Source: Streptosporangium amethystogenes
Lineage (GTDB): Bacteria > Actinomycetota > Actinomycetes > Streptosporangiales > Streptosporangiaceae
Length of the DNA stretch: 64,000 nt
Reading direction: 5' to 3'
Assembly (NCBI RefSeq): GCF_000721075.1
Contig: NZ_JOEQ01000018.1
Span: forward strand, 83,396 to 147,395
Shown here: positions 18,350 to 26,591 of the stretch, piece after piece
Layout of the letters: every line of letters starts with the position of its first letter
Position numbering within the stretch: position 1 is the stretch's first letter
Notes under the pieces: generated by a model
Database searches by the model: none
What the model was told of the DNA's origin: nothing
What the model saw: the letters and a program-made list of their open reading frames with translations, nothing else
Position numbers and translations under genes: made by a program

Positions 18350-19213
18350 CTATCTTTCCCAGTACTCCGTTGTGTTTCTTATCAGTTCCTGCGACGCCAC
18401 CTCGTCCAGGGCCCGCTCCGCGAGATGGCCGAAGGCCCGTTCGTACCCGTAGACCATTTCCGCGTCCTCTATGAACCGTCCACCGAACAAGGACTCCAGG
18501 TAGACGACATCGGGGAAGTCGGAGAACGTCAGGTGCACGAAGGTGCCCGTGGACACCGGCGGCGGAACGTCCTGGGGCAGGATCCGTATCTCCACGTGCG
18601 GTAACCGGGAGATCTCGATCAGATGCAGCAGCTGGTCTCGCATGACCTGGGCGTCGCCGTACTGGTTCTTCAGCACGGACTCGTGGAAGACGCTTATGTG
18701 CGTAAGCGGTCGCGGCGCGTGCAGCAGGGTCTGCTGGCGCATCATCCGGATCTCCGCGCGATCCTGAAACCAGCTCGACGGTAACTGGCTGGCGTGTTGA
18801 CCCGCGGCGAGGACCTCCCGGGCGTACTCCTTCGTCTGGAGAAGGCCGGGCACGACCTGGGGTTCCCAGTTTCGTGTCATGGTGGCCTCCGCCTCCATTC
18901 CGATGAGCGTGATGTAGTCATCGGGGACGGAACTCCGATATCGCTCCCACCACCCCTTCCGGGCGGCGTCGTGCCGCAGCGCGGCCAGAGCCTCCCGGAG
19001 GCGCTCGTCGACCCCGTAGAGCCCGCAGAGCGCCTCGACGTCCTCCACCTTGGCCAGTGTCTTGGCGGTCTCGATGCGGCTGACCTTGGCGGTCGACCAG
19101 CCGAGACGGTCGGACACCTCGTCGCCGGTCATGTTCAGGCCTTCGCGCAGCCGACGAAGCTCCATGCCCAGCCGACGCCGGCGGAGCGCTGGACTACCAC
19201 GTTCCGGCATCAC
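18350..19213 (-). CDS. XRE-family regulator with DUF5753 domain
   Basis: A 287-residue regulator with an N-terminal Cro/C1 helix-turn-helix (about residues 15-72; LREGLNMTGDEVSDRLGWSTAKVSRIE) and a C-terminal DUF5753 domain (about 100-280; VVPGLLQTKEYAR, HVEIRILP, VVYLES). This is the typical actinomycete partner of DUF397 proteins. Two ATG codons stand side by side (19213 and 19210). A 7-bp inverted repeat with 7-nt spacer upstream at 19284-19304 is a good operator for autoregulation. Confidence 0.93.
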   Translation of the reverse strand: MMPERGSPALRRRRLGMELRRLREGLNMTGDEVSDRLGWSTAKVSRIETAKTLAKVEDVEALCGLYGVDERLREALAALRHDAARKGWWERYRSSVPDDYITLIGMEAEATMTRNWEPQVVPGLLQTKEYAREVLAAGQHASQLPSSWFQDRAEIRMMRQQTLLHAPRPLTHISVFHESVLKNQYGDAQVMRDQLLHLIEISRLPHVEIRILPQDVPPPVSTGTFVHLTFSDFPDVVYLESLFGGRFIEDAEMVYGYERAFGHLAERALDEVASQELIRNTTEYWER

Positions 19214-19675
19214 GACCTCCTCGCCATGACGGGCGGGTGGACGTCATGGCCTCAACAGGAACCAGACGAATGGTAGTGCAAATTACACTGTCATTTGCAG
19301 TGTATTCGGAGAAGTTCGTTGCTTTTTTCCTTACGGCAAGTCTTGCAGGGAAATCTCTGCTGAGCGACTATCAGAACAGGAAGGTTCCCAGAAGATCGGG
19401 GAATCCACCGGTGATCATCCGGGGATGTCTTCGAGGGCCTTCGCGATCGCGCACGGGGCGAAACGGGCGCGCACCTGATCGGCAACGGCGCCGTCTCCAG
19501 CACGACGGAGTTGAACCGGGGAGGCCAGCAGGGGAAGCGGAGAGGATCGGCCGGCGACGGCCCAGAGTCGCACGCGTCAGTGGGCGCCCGATCGGGCGCA
19601 AAAAAGCACCGGGCCGGCGGCCACCGACCCGGTTGGCACAAGAACTCCACGTTGAAACCACGAAGGGAGTCTCCT
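19214..19675. other. 462-bp gene-free stretch between XRE gene and element remnant
   Basis: No gene is evident. It holds the XRE operator palindrome near 19284-19304, a locally A/T-rich segment around 19265-19380 and, at the right end, the ribosome site GGGAG of the gene at 19676. If an integrative element once sat here, one of its ends may lie in this stretch, but no direct repeat or tRNA attachment site was seen. Confidence 0.45.
19284..19304. promoter_or_regulatory. Palindromic operator upstream of the XRE gene
   Basis: TACACTG-TCATTTG-CAGTGTA has perfect 7-bp arms and a 7-nt spacer. A second, overlapping pair AGTG-N7-CACT (19275-19289) lies beside it with the same spacing. The site is 71 nt upstream of the XRE start, in A/T-rich DNA that fits a promoter. 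Confidence 0.6.
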
Positions 19676-19936
19676 ATGTCCTTCCACCGTACCAAGGGGC
19701 TCTGCGGAATCAAGACCCTCCTCCTCGATCTGATCTACATCACCGACCGAGAGCTCTGCATGGACCAGGACGAGTGGGCCCACCGGCTCGGCTGGACCGT
19801 GACCAGGACCGGTTTCGTGAGCAGGCACTACCGCGAGCCCCGGTTCGACCTCCTCAAGGCCGAGCGGACCGCCGCTCCCGCCCTCGCCCTGGCGCCCGTC
19901 CCCGGCAAGAGGGCGGGCGGCGATGTCGCGACGTAA
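19676..19936 (+). CDS. Small protein of a probable integrative-element remnant
   Basis: An 86-residue protein with the segment ITDRELCMDQDEWAHRLGWTVTRTGF followed (in shorter form) by SRHYREPRFD. The GW-x-VTRTGF and YR-x-PRFD pattern recalls small proteins from actinomycete integrative and conjugative elements, but I cannot name a family. The ATG at 19676 follows GGGAG. The gene overlaps the next one by 14 nt, so the two are probably cotranslated. Confidence 0.6.
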   Translation: MSFHRTKGLCGIKTLLLDLIYITDRELCMDQDEWAHRLGWTVTRTGFVSRHYREPRFDLLKAERTAAPALALAPVPGKRAGGDVAT

Positions 19937-20603
19937 CCTCCGCAACAACCGCTACGGTCACCCCGACGGTCGGCCACCCGGCCGGACGGGCCTCCTCGTC
20001 GGGCTGTGGCGCTGGCGGACGGAGATCGTCCTGCTCGCCGCCGTCTCGACCGTCCTGGCCGCGGCGGCTCTCTCCTTCAGGCAGGGCCACTGGTGGCCCT
20101 GCGCCTTGCTGGCCTGCACCTCCGGCGTCCCCGCCGCCTCCCGCTCCGGGCGCAGGTGGGTGCGGACGCACGCGTGGTGTCTGATCTCCCGGCACCGTCT
20201 CCAGAGGGCATGCGTGGAGACCGGGATACACACCCGCTCGGGACGGCTCCCGCTGGTGCTGTGGATCACTCCTTCCGCCGCCGGGGAGAGGGCGCTGATT
20301 CTCGCCAGGGCCGGGATCTGCGCCGAGGACTTCGAGGCGTTCTCGGCCGAGATCGCGGCGGCGTGCTACGCCCGCGACACCGTGGTCCTTCGGCACCGCA
20401 GATGGGCGCACCTGCTGACCGTCGAGATCGTCCGCAGGGACGAGTTCACCGGCCCCCCGGTGGGACTCGACCGGTTGTACGGGTGGACGGACTGGGTCGG
20501 CCCACGGGCCCACCGGGCCGCGCGGGAGGAGTCCGGTATCCGCTCCGCCGCACTGCCCCCGGGGCCGCACCAGCCCGCCGACCACCGGCAACGGGCCGCG
20601 TGA
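19923..20603 (+). CDS. Membrane protein of the type encoded before TraB/FtsK in actinomycete integrative elements
   Basis: A 226-residue protein with two hydrophobic helices near residues 32-75 and a cytosolic domain. The segment HTRSGRLPLVLWIT, then GERALILARAGICAEDFEAF and AACYARDTVVLRHRRWAHLLTVEIVRRDE closely follow the pattern of a protein encoded just before the FtsK/TraB transfer ATPase in many Streptomyces-type integrative elements (RSGKIPVIL, GERV-x-x-WCRAG, RYAHLVTVDVIRRD). Here no TraB, replication or integrase gene follows; a terminator does. I read it as part of a decayed element. Confidence 0.65.
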   Translation: MSRRNLRNNRYGHPDGRPPGRTGLLVGLWRWRTEIVLLAAVSTVLAAAALSFRQGHWWPCALLACTSGVPAASRSGRRWVRTHAWCLISRHRLQRACVETGIHTRSGRLPLVLWITPSAAGERALILARAGICAEDFEAFSAEIAAACYARDTVVLRHRRWAHLLTVEIVRRDEFTGPPVGLDRLYGWTDWVGPRAHRAAREESGIRSAALPPGPHQPADHRQRAA

Positions 20604-20654
20604 TCCTCCCCTCCACCTGGGTGCCACCGGCCGTTCCGTTCTCCTGAAGGCACC

Positions 20655-20684
20655 GAGGCCCCCGAGTTCACCCTCGGGGGCTTC
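20655..20684 (+). terminator. Intrinsic-type terminator after the element remnant
   Basis: GAGGCCCCCGAG (20655-20666) and CTCGGGGGCTTC (20673-20684) form a near-perfect stem with a 6-nt loop and pyrimidine-rich sequence after it. Confidence 0.75.
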
Positions 20685-20739
20685 CCCTCGCCCCGGCCTA
20701 TGACCATGATGGGTTCACTTGCCGAACTCAGGAGTGCCG

Positions 20740-22905
20740 ATGAGAACAGCGCACCGGACCTGCCCCCTCTGCGAGGCCGTCTGCGGCCTCCGGCTCACCC
20801 TCGACGACACCGGGCACGTCACCTCGGTCAAGGGCGACCCGGACGACCCGTTCTCCAGGGGGTTCATCTGCCCCAAGGGGGCAAGCCTGGGCCGCCTCGA
20901 CGAGGACCCGGACCGGCTGGGCGTCCCGATGATCCGGACGGGCGAGACGTGGCGCGAGGCGTCCTGGGACGAGGCGTTCCGCACGGTCGAGGAGGGCCTG
21001 AAGGGCGTGATCGACACACACGGCCGCCGGTCTCTGGCCGTCTACGTCGGCAATCCGACCGCCCACTCCATGGCGGGCGCCCTGTACGGCACTCCCCTGA
21101 TCCGCGCCCTCGGCACCCGCAACGTCTTCTCCGCGAGCACCGCGGACCAGATGCCCAAACACGTCTCCTGCGGCCTGATGCTCGGCGACCCGCTGGCCAT
21201 CGCCGTGCCCGACCTGGACCGCACCGACTACCTGCTGATGCTGGGCGCCAACCCGCTGGAGTCCAACGGCTCGCTCTGCACCGCCCCCGACTTCCCCGGC
21301 CGCCTCAAGGCGCTGCGCGGGCGCGGGGGCAGGCTCGTGGTCGTCGACCCGCGCCGCACCCGCACCGCCGCTCTCGCCGACGAGCACCTGTTCGTGAGGC
21401 CGGGCACCGACGCCTACCTGCTGTTCGGCATCGTGCACACCCTCTTCGCCGAGGATCTGACCTCGGTGGGCGTCGAGGTCAACGGGCTGGACGAGGTCGG
21501 ACGGCTGGCAGAGGGCTTCGCCCCGGAGACCGTGGCCCCGATCTGCGGGGTGCCCGCCGCGGAGATCGTACGGCTGGCGCGCGAGCTGGCCGCGGCCCCG
21601 ACCGCCGCCGTCTACGCCCGCATCGGCACCTGCACCGTCGAGTTCGGCACCGTCACGCAGTGGCTGGTCGACGTCGTCAACATCCTGACCGGCAACTTCG
21701 ACCGCCCCGGCGGGGTCATGTTCGCGAAGACCGCGGTGGAGAACGGCCGCAGGAGCAAGCCGTACACCACGGGACGGTGGCACAGCCGCGTCCGCGGACT
21801 GCCGGAGGCGAACGGTGAGCTCCCGGTGGCCACCCTCGCGGACGAGATCGAGACACCGGGCGAGGGGCAGGTCAGGGGGCTGGTCATGGTGGCCGGCAAC
21901 CCGGTGCTGTCGGCGCCGGGCGGTCCCCGGCTGGACACGGCCTTCCGCGATCTGGAGTTCATGGTCTGCGTGGACCCGTACCTGAACGAGACCACCAGGC
22001 ACGCGAACGTCATCCTGCCGCCGCCCCGGGTGATGCAGTCGCCGCACTACGACCTGTCACTGCTGTTCGTCGCAGTCCGCAACTACGCGAGGTTCTCCCC
22101 GCCGATCCTGCCGCTGGAGCCGGGACGTCCCTCCGAGGCCGAGATCATGGCGCGGCTGACGATGATTGCCTCCGGGCAGGGGGCGGACGCCGACCCGGCC
22201 CTGCTCGACGAGCTGATCCTCGACCAGATGCTCCGCAAGGCGGTCGAGACGCCCGGCTCACCGATGGAGGGCGGGGACCCGGCCGAGCTGCGTGCCTCGC
22301 TGGACGGTGACAGCGGAGCCGAGATGCGGCTGGACGCCATGCTCAGGCTCGGCCCCTACGGGCTCTCTCTGGCCACGCTCCTGGCGAATCCGCACGGCAT
22401 CGACCTGGGCGCTCTGGAACCTCGGCTGACGGAGATCGTCCGCACCACCTCGGGACGGGTGGAGCTGGCCCCGCCGCGGCTGGTCGAGGATGTCGCGCGG
22501 CTGCGCGGGCGGCTGACCGTGCCCCCCGCGGAGATCGTGCTGATCGGCCGGCGCCACCTGCGCTCCAACAACAGCTGGCTGCACAACGTGGGCCCGCTGG
22601 TCGGCGGGACCAACCGGTGCACCCTGCAGATCAATCCGGACGACGTGAGCAGGCTCGGGCTGGGCGAGCACGCGGTGGTGCGCTCGGCGGCCGGCGAGTT
22701 GGTCGTGCCGCTGGAGCCGACCGACACGATCATGCCGGGCGTGGTGAGCCTGCCCCACGGATGGGGACACGCGGGCACCTCGCAACTGGTGGCCGCCAAG
22801 CACACGGGGGTCAACGTGAACGCGCTGACAGATGATTCCATCGTGGACCTACCCTCGGGAAACGCCGTGTTCAACGGGGTTCCCGTCACACTCGGTCGGG
22901 CATGA
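20740..22905 (+). CDS. Molybdopterin oxidoreductase with 4Fe-4S cluster (FdhF/NasA-like, Rv0197-like)
   Basis: A 721-residue catalytic subunit of the DMSO-reductase superfamily. The N-terminal cluster ligands are Cys8, Cys11, Cys15 and Cys44 (TCPLCEAVCGL ... ICPKG). The molybdopterin domains follow, with VVVDPRRTRTAALAD and FDRPGGVMF, and the C-terminal dinucleotide-binding domain has SLPHGWGH. No Cys or selenocysteine is seen at the formate-dehydrogenase ligand position (region STADQMPKHVSCG), so formate may not be the substrate. It has no Tat signal and should be cytosolic. The ATG at 20740 follows AGGAG. It stands alone with no electron-transfer subunit. A mycobacterial counterpart is Rv0197, whose substrate is unknown. 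Confidence 0.88.
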   Translation: MRTAHRTCPLCEAVCGLRLTLDDTGHVTSVKGDPDDPFSRGFICPKGASLGRLDEDPDRLGVPMIRTGETWREASWDEAFRTVEEGLKGVIDTHGRRSLAVYVGNPTAHSMAGALYGTPLIRALGTRNVFSASTADQMPKHVSCGLMLGDPLAIAVPDLDRTDYLLMLGANPLESNGSLCTAPDFPGRLKALRGRGGRLVVVDPRRTRTAALADEHLFVRPGTDAYLLFGIVHTLFAEDLTSVGVEVNGLDEVGRLAEGFAPETVAPICGVPAAEIVRLARELAAAPTAAVYARIGTCTVEFGTVTQWLVDVVNILTGNFDRPGGVMFAKTAVENGRRSKPYTTGRWHSRVRGLPEANGELPVATLADEIETPGEGQVRGLVMVAGNPVLSAPGGPRLDTAFRDLEFMVCVDPYLNETTRHANVILPPPRVMQSPHYDLSLLFVAVRNYARFSPPILPLEPGRPSEAEIMARLTMIASGQGADADPALLDELILDQMLRKAVETPGSPMEGGDPAELRASLDGDSGAEMRLDAMLRLGPYGLSLATLLANPHGIDLGALEPRLTEIVRTTSGRVELAPPRLVEDVARLRGRLTVPPAEIVLIGRRHLRSNNSWLHNVGPLVGGTNRCTLQINPDDVSRLGLGEHAVVRSAAGELVVPLEPTDTIMPGVVSLPHGWGHAGTSQLVAAKHTGVNVNALTDDSIVDLPSGNAVFNGVPVTLGRA

Positions 22906-22942
22906 TCCCATGATCGCTCGGAAAAGGGGGATCGACGCGCAT

Positions 22943-22956
22943 TAGGCTTGCGCGCG
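22943..22956 (+). promoter_or_regulatory. -10 box of a probable leaderless transcript
   Basis: TAGGCT (22943-22948) lies 7 nt upstream of the GTG start of the HD-domain gene and there is no ribosome site, the usual picture of a leaderless mRNA in actinobacteria. Confidence 0.45.
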
Positions 22957-23561
22957 TGACCACCCCTTTAGCACAGGACCGTCTACAGGCTCAGCTCACC
23001 TTCGCCATGGAGATCGACAAGCTCAGACGCATCGTCCGCCGCAACACCCTCATGGACGGGTCGCGGCGGGAGAACGACGCCGAGCACTCCTGGTACGTGG
23101 GCATGCTGGCGATGGTCTTGGCCGAACACGCACCACCGGGCACCGACCTCGACAGGGTCGTCGCGATGCTGCTCGTCCATGACATCGTCGAGATCGACGC
23201 GGGAGACACCTTCATCTACGACGCCTCCGCCGTCGAGGCCCAGTTGGGCATCGAGCGCAAGGCCGCCGACCGGATCTTCGGGCTGCTCCCGGACGACCAG
23301 GCCGCGCGGTTGCGCGACCTCTGGGACGAGTTCGAGGAGCGCAGGACTCCCGAGGCCAAGTTCGCCAAGGCCCTCGACCGGATCGCGCCCATCATGGCCA
23401 ATCACCACAATGAGGGCGGAACCTGGTCGCTCTACAAGGTGACGGCGGAACAGGTGCTGGAGAAGGTGAAAATCATCGAGGAGGGGTCGGCGACGCTGGG
23501 CGCCTACGCCACCGAGATCATCGCTCTCTCTGTCAGCCGAGGACATTTGGCGCGTGCATAA
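22956..23561 (+). CDS. HD-domain phosphohydrolase, YfbR/HDDC2-like 5'-nucleotidase
   Basis: A 201-residue metal-dependent phosphohydrolase. The HD signature is complete: His44 in AEHSW, His75-Asp76 in LLVHDIVEIDAGD, and the later Asp in KALDRIAPIM. Relatives of this length (YfbR, HDDC2) hydrolyse deoxynucleoside 5'-monophosphates, so a role in nucleotide pool control is likely. The GTG start at 22956 seems leaderless. It lies 50 nt after the molybdoenzyme gene and 44 nt before the Rieske gene on the same strand. Confidence 0.88.
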   Translation: MTTPLAQDRLQAQLTFAMEIDKLRRIVRRNTLMDGSRRENDAEHSWYVGMLAMVLAEHAPPGTDLDRVVAMLLVHDIVEIDAGDTFIYDASAVEAQLGIERKAADRIFGLLPDDQAARLRDLWDEFEERRTPEAKFAKALDRIAPIMANHHNEGGTWSLYKVTAEQVLEKVKIIEEGSATLGAYATEIIALSVSRGHLARA

Positions 23562-23605
23562 CACCGTTCCCGGGTAGGTCCCTATGGGTCAAGAGGGGGG
23601 CGATA

Positions 23606-24517
23606 GTGAAGGAAACCGTCAAAACAGGGCGCCGAACTTTTAAGCGTCTGGTGCCCGGGGTCGAGTTCACCGAGCGGATCGAACGGTCGCCCAGGGCCGA
23701 TCGGCCGATCCGCATACTCGCCAAGGCCGTACGCCGGCGGATCGGCCCCGGCCTGCTCCGTGACCTGCTGCACGGGGTACCGCTTGGCAAACCACTCCAT
23801 CCACCACTCGCCAACCTGAGCCTGGGCCTCTGGGCGGCGACCGCGGTGCTCGACGTGACCCGCTCGGATCCACGCGCGTCGCGACTGCTGGTCGCGAGTG
23901 GACTCGCCACCGCCACCCCTGCGGTGGCCGCGGGCATCGTCGACTGGTCCGCGCTCCACCGCGAGCAGCAGCGGGTGGGGTTCGTGCACGCGATCGCCAA
24001 CCTGGCCTCCCTCGGGCTCTACGCCGGGTCGCTGGTGTTCCGGATGACCGGGCGCGACCGGACCGGGCGGCTGCTGTCGTTCGTCGGGCTGGGTGCCGCG
24101 AGCGTGGGCGGCTACCTCGGCGGCCACCTCGCCTACCGGCAGGCGGCCGGGTCCAACCACGCCGAGTCCGTCGCCCACCTGGTCCCGCTGGGCTGGCACG
24201 ACCTGTGCGAGATCGGCGATCTGCCCGACGGACGTCCGGTGACGCGACGGCTCGGCTACATCGACCTGTTCGTGCTCCGGGTCGGGGGCAACGTCACGGT
24301 CCTCGCCGACCAGTGCGCCCACCTGGCCGGGCCGCTCCACCAGGGGCGCCTGATCTCGGAGGAGGGCACCGCCTGCGTGGTCTGCCCGTGGCACGGAAGC
24401 ACCTTCAGACTCTCCGACGGCGCCGTCGTACACGGCCCGGCCACGGCCCCCCAGCCGTCCTTCGAGACCCGGGTCCGCCGCGACGGGGTGCTCCAGGTCC
24501 GTCCCGCCCAGGTATGA
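23606..24517 (+). CDS. DUF2231 membrane domain fused to a Rieske 2Fe-2S domain
   Basis: A 303-residue membrane protein. About residues 55-190 carry four hydrophobic helices of the DUF2231 type (LHGVPLGKPLHPPLANL at the start). Residues 200-303 form a Rieske ferredoxin domain with ligands in QCAHLAGPL and CVVCPWHGSTF (C-x-H ... C-x-x-H), ending GPATAPQPSFETRV. Such fusions are common in actinobacteria; the Rieske domain faces the cytosol and probably moves electrons to or from a partner not yet defined. The start is GTG at 23606. The upstream molybdoenzyme, which lacks its own electron carrier subunit, is a possible partner, by position only. Confidence 0.9.
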   Translation: MKETVKTGRRTFKRLVPGVEFTERIERSPRADRPIRILAKAVRRRIGPGLLRDLLHGVPLGKPLHPPLANLSLGLWAATAVLDVTRSDPRASRLLVASGLATATPAVAAGIVDWSALHREQQRVGFVHAIANLASLGLYAGSLVFRMTGRDRTGRLLSFVGLGAASVGGYLGGHLAYRQAAGSNHAESVAHLVPLGWHDLCEIGDLPDGRPVTRRLGYIDLFVLRVGGNVTVLADQCAHLAGPLHQGRLISEEGTACVVCPWHGSTFRLSDGAVVHGPATAPQPSFETRVRRDGVLQVRPAQV

Positions 24518-24587
24518 CGGACCACCTCACCCGGGCGCGACGAGAACCGGCCTGCCACCGGCCCTGACCTTTTCGGGCCTGTTCGGG

Positions 24588-24815
24588 CTATGCGGACTTG
24601 CCGTCGGCGGGGTGTTCCACCAGGGCGAGGATCCGGCTGGACATGAACCGGGCGGTGCGCACGGCCGTTCCGCTCCGGGTGACCTCGCTCACCTCGACGA
24701 CGCCGCCGCGTGCGTTGGCCACCTCAACGCGGCGTCCCGCTCTGGTGGCGCTGACCTCGTAGGTACGGGAACTGTCTCCTGCGTCGATGACAACCTCGAC
24801 CTTGTCACCTTTCAT
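24588..24815 (-). CDS. Small conserved actinobacterial protein
   Basis: A 75-residue protein, beta-rich with a conserved tail: VEVVIDAGDSSRTYEVS, VVEVSEVTRSGTAVRTA, then RFMSSRILALVEHPAD. Similar small proteins are common in actinomycetes and have no assigned role. The ATG at 24815 is the start; a longer frame upstream has no ribosome site. It lies 29 nt downstream of the TauE/SafE gene on the same strand and may be cotranscribed. Confidence 0.75.
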   Translation of the reverse strand: MKGDKVEVVIDAGDSSRTYEVSATRAGRRVEVANARGGVVEVSEVTRSGTAVRTARFMSSRILALVEHPADGKSA

Positions 24816-24844
24816 ACCTAATTGGTACCCACTAGTAGGCAGGT

Positions 24845-25600
24845 TCACCCGTACACCAGTTTGACTATCGCCAGCACGCCGATGCAGACGATGAACCAGC
24901 GCAGTACCGGAGCGGGCAGCTTCCTGCCGATCTTCGCGCCGAGGAAACCACCGATCGCGGCGCCCAGCGCCACCATCAGCACCGCCAGCCAGTCGATCTC
25001 CGCGATCAGGATGAACAGCGCCGCGGCGGACATGTTGATCAGCAGCGAGAGGACGTTCTTGGCCGCGTTGATCCGCTGCAGGCCGTCGTCGAGGAAGCTG
25101 CCGAGCAGCCCGATGAGCAGCACGCCCTGCGCGGCACCGAAGTAACCGCCGTAGATGCCGCAGGCGAAGACACCGACCCAGAGCCAGGGGCCGCCGTGCA
25201 GCTGGGCGTGCTGCCGCCGGGCGCTCAACCACCTGTTGAGTCTCGGCTGGGCGATCACCAGCACGCACGCCACGCCGATCAGGACGGGCACCACGATGTT
25301 GAACGTCTCCGCGGGGAGATAGAGCAGGAGCACCCCGCCGATCACCGCACTGATGATCGTCGGAATTCCCAGCCGGATCAGCCGCTGGCGCTGCCCCTTC
25401 AACTCCGCCCGGTAGCCGAGCGCGCCGGTCAGCGAGCCCGGGACCAGGCCGACACTGTTGCAGACGTTGGCGAGGACCGGCGGCATCCCCAGCGCGACCA
25501 TGGTCGGGAACGTGATCAGAGATCCGGAGCCGACAACGGCGTTGATGCCTCCGGCCCCGATGCCGGCCACGAAGATCGCGGCCGCCTCCCACGGTGTCAT
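24845..25600 (-). CDS. TauE/SafE (TSUP) family membrane exporter
   Basis: A 251-residue integral membrane protein with eight or so helices. The first repeat has AGIGAGGINAVVGSGSLITFPTMVALG-type motifs (GxNAVVGSGSL, TFP), and the second has CGIYGGYFGAAQGVLL. Family members move sulfite, sulfoacetate or related organosulfur anions; the substrate here is unknown. The ATG at 25600 follows GGGGAG; an upstream in-frame ATG adds a tail without a ribosome site. Confidence 0.9.
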   Translation of the reverse strand: MTPWEAAAIFVAGIGAGGINAVVGSGSLITFPTMVALGMPPVLANVCNSVGLVPGSLTGALGYRAELKGQRQRLIRLGIPTIISAVIGGVLLLYLPAETFNIVVPVLIGVACVLVIAQPRLNRWLSARRQHAQLHGGPWLWVGVFACGIYGGYFGAAQGVLLIGLLGSFLDDGLQRINAAKNVLSLLINMSAAALFILIAEIDWLAVLMVALGAAIGGFLGAKIGRKLPAPVLRWFIVCIGVLAIVKLVYG

Positions 25601-25730
25601 GAACTCCCCTTTGCTGGTGAGGCTCGCGCCCATGACGAGGTGCACGGCACTTACCGGATGCTAGGAGGAGCCCGGCCGCTGTCTCACAGCAGGGGTATGC
25701 TTTACCGGTTTTTGGACAACCGAAACGGGC

Positions 25731-26525
25731 TCAGGGCTGGTGTGCCCGCGCGTACCACCGGCCGTCCCGCCCCTGGTCCAGGCTGAGCGGGACGCTGAAG
25801 GTGCGCGACAGGTTCTCCGCCGTCATCACCTGCTCGATCTGCCCCTGGGCCACCACGGAGCCGTGCCGGAGCAGCAGCGCGTGGGTGAACCCGCTGGGCA
25901 CCTCCTCCACGTGGTGGGTGACCAGCACCATGGTCGGCGCCTTCGGATCGTGCGCGAGCGTCGACAGGCGGCGGACCAGGTCCTCGCGCCCGCCCAGGTC
26001 CAGGCCGGCGGCGGGCTCGTCCAGCAGCAGCAACTCCGGGTTCGGCATGAGCGCGCGGGCGATCTGGACCCGCTTGCGCTCCCCCTCGGACAACGTGTTG
26101 AACCGGCGCCGGATCAGGTGGGCGCATCCGAACTGGTCGATCAGCTCGACGGCGCGTGTGACGTCGTGGGAGTCGTACTCCTCCGTCCATCGGCCGAGGA
26201 TGGCGTACGAGGCCGTGAGCACCAGGTCGATGACCTTCTCCTCCGGCGGCACCTTCTCCGCCAGTGAGGCGCTCGCGAGCCCGATGCGGGGCCGCAGTTC
26301 GAAGACGTCGCTCTGGCCGAGCCGCTCGCCGAGAATCTCCACGATGCCCTCGGTGGGGAACAGCATCGCCCCGACCACCTGCAGCAACGTCGTCTTCCCC
26401 GCGCCGTTGGGACCGATGACGACCCACCGCTCGTCCTCGTGAACGGTCCAGTCGATCTCCCGCAGCAGGGCCGCCCCGTCCCTGCGGACGGTGACGTCCT
26501 GTAGCCGAAGCACCTGACCGCCCAT
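25731..26525 (-). CDS. ABC transporter ATP-binding protein
   Basis: A 264-residue ATPase with Walker A GPNGAGKTT (about 38-46), signature LSEGERKR, Walker B LLLLDEPAAGLD and the switch His in VTHHVEE. No permease is next to it. The pattern, with an N-terminal VLRLQDVTVRRDG and a late VLVTHHVEEVP, resembles YbbA/ModF-like single ATPases, some of which are soluble. The ATG at 26525 follows AAGGAGG. It is divergent from the gene at 26592. Confidence 0.9.
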   Translation of the reverse strand: MGGQVLRLQDVTVRRDGAALLREIDWTVHEDERWVVIGPNGAGKTTLLQVVGAMLFPTEGIVEILGERLGQSDVFELRPRIGLASASLAEKVPPEEKVIDLVLTASYAILGRWTEEYDSHDVTRAVELIDQFGCAHLIRRRFNTLSEGERKRVQIARALMPNPELLLLDEPAAGLDLGGREDLVRRLSTLAHDPKAPTMVLVTHHVEEVPSGFTHALLLRHGSVVAQGQIEQVMTAENLSRTFSVPLSLDQGRDGRWYARAHQP

Positions 26526-26591
26526 CCCTTACGCCTCCTTGTGAATCGCTGGAACAAAACCTATTGCAGGGTGAGCGCATATCGTGGATCG

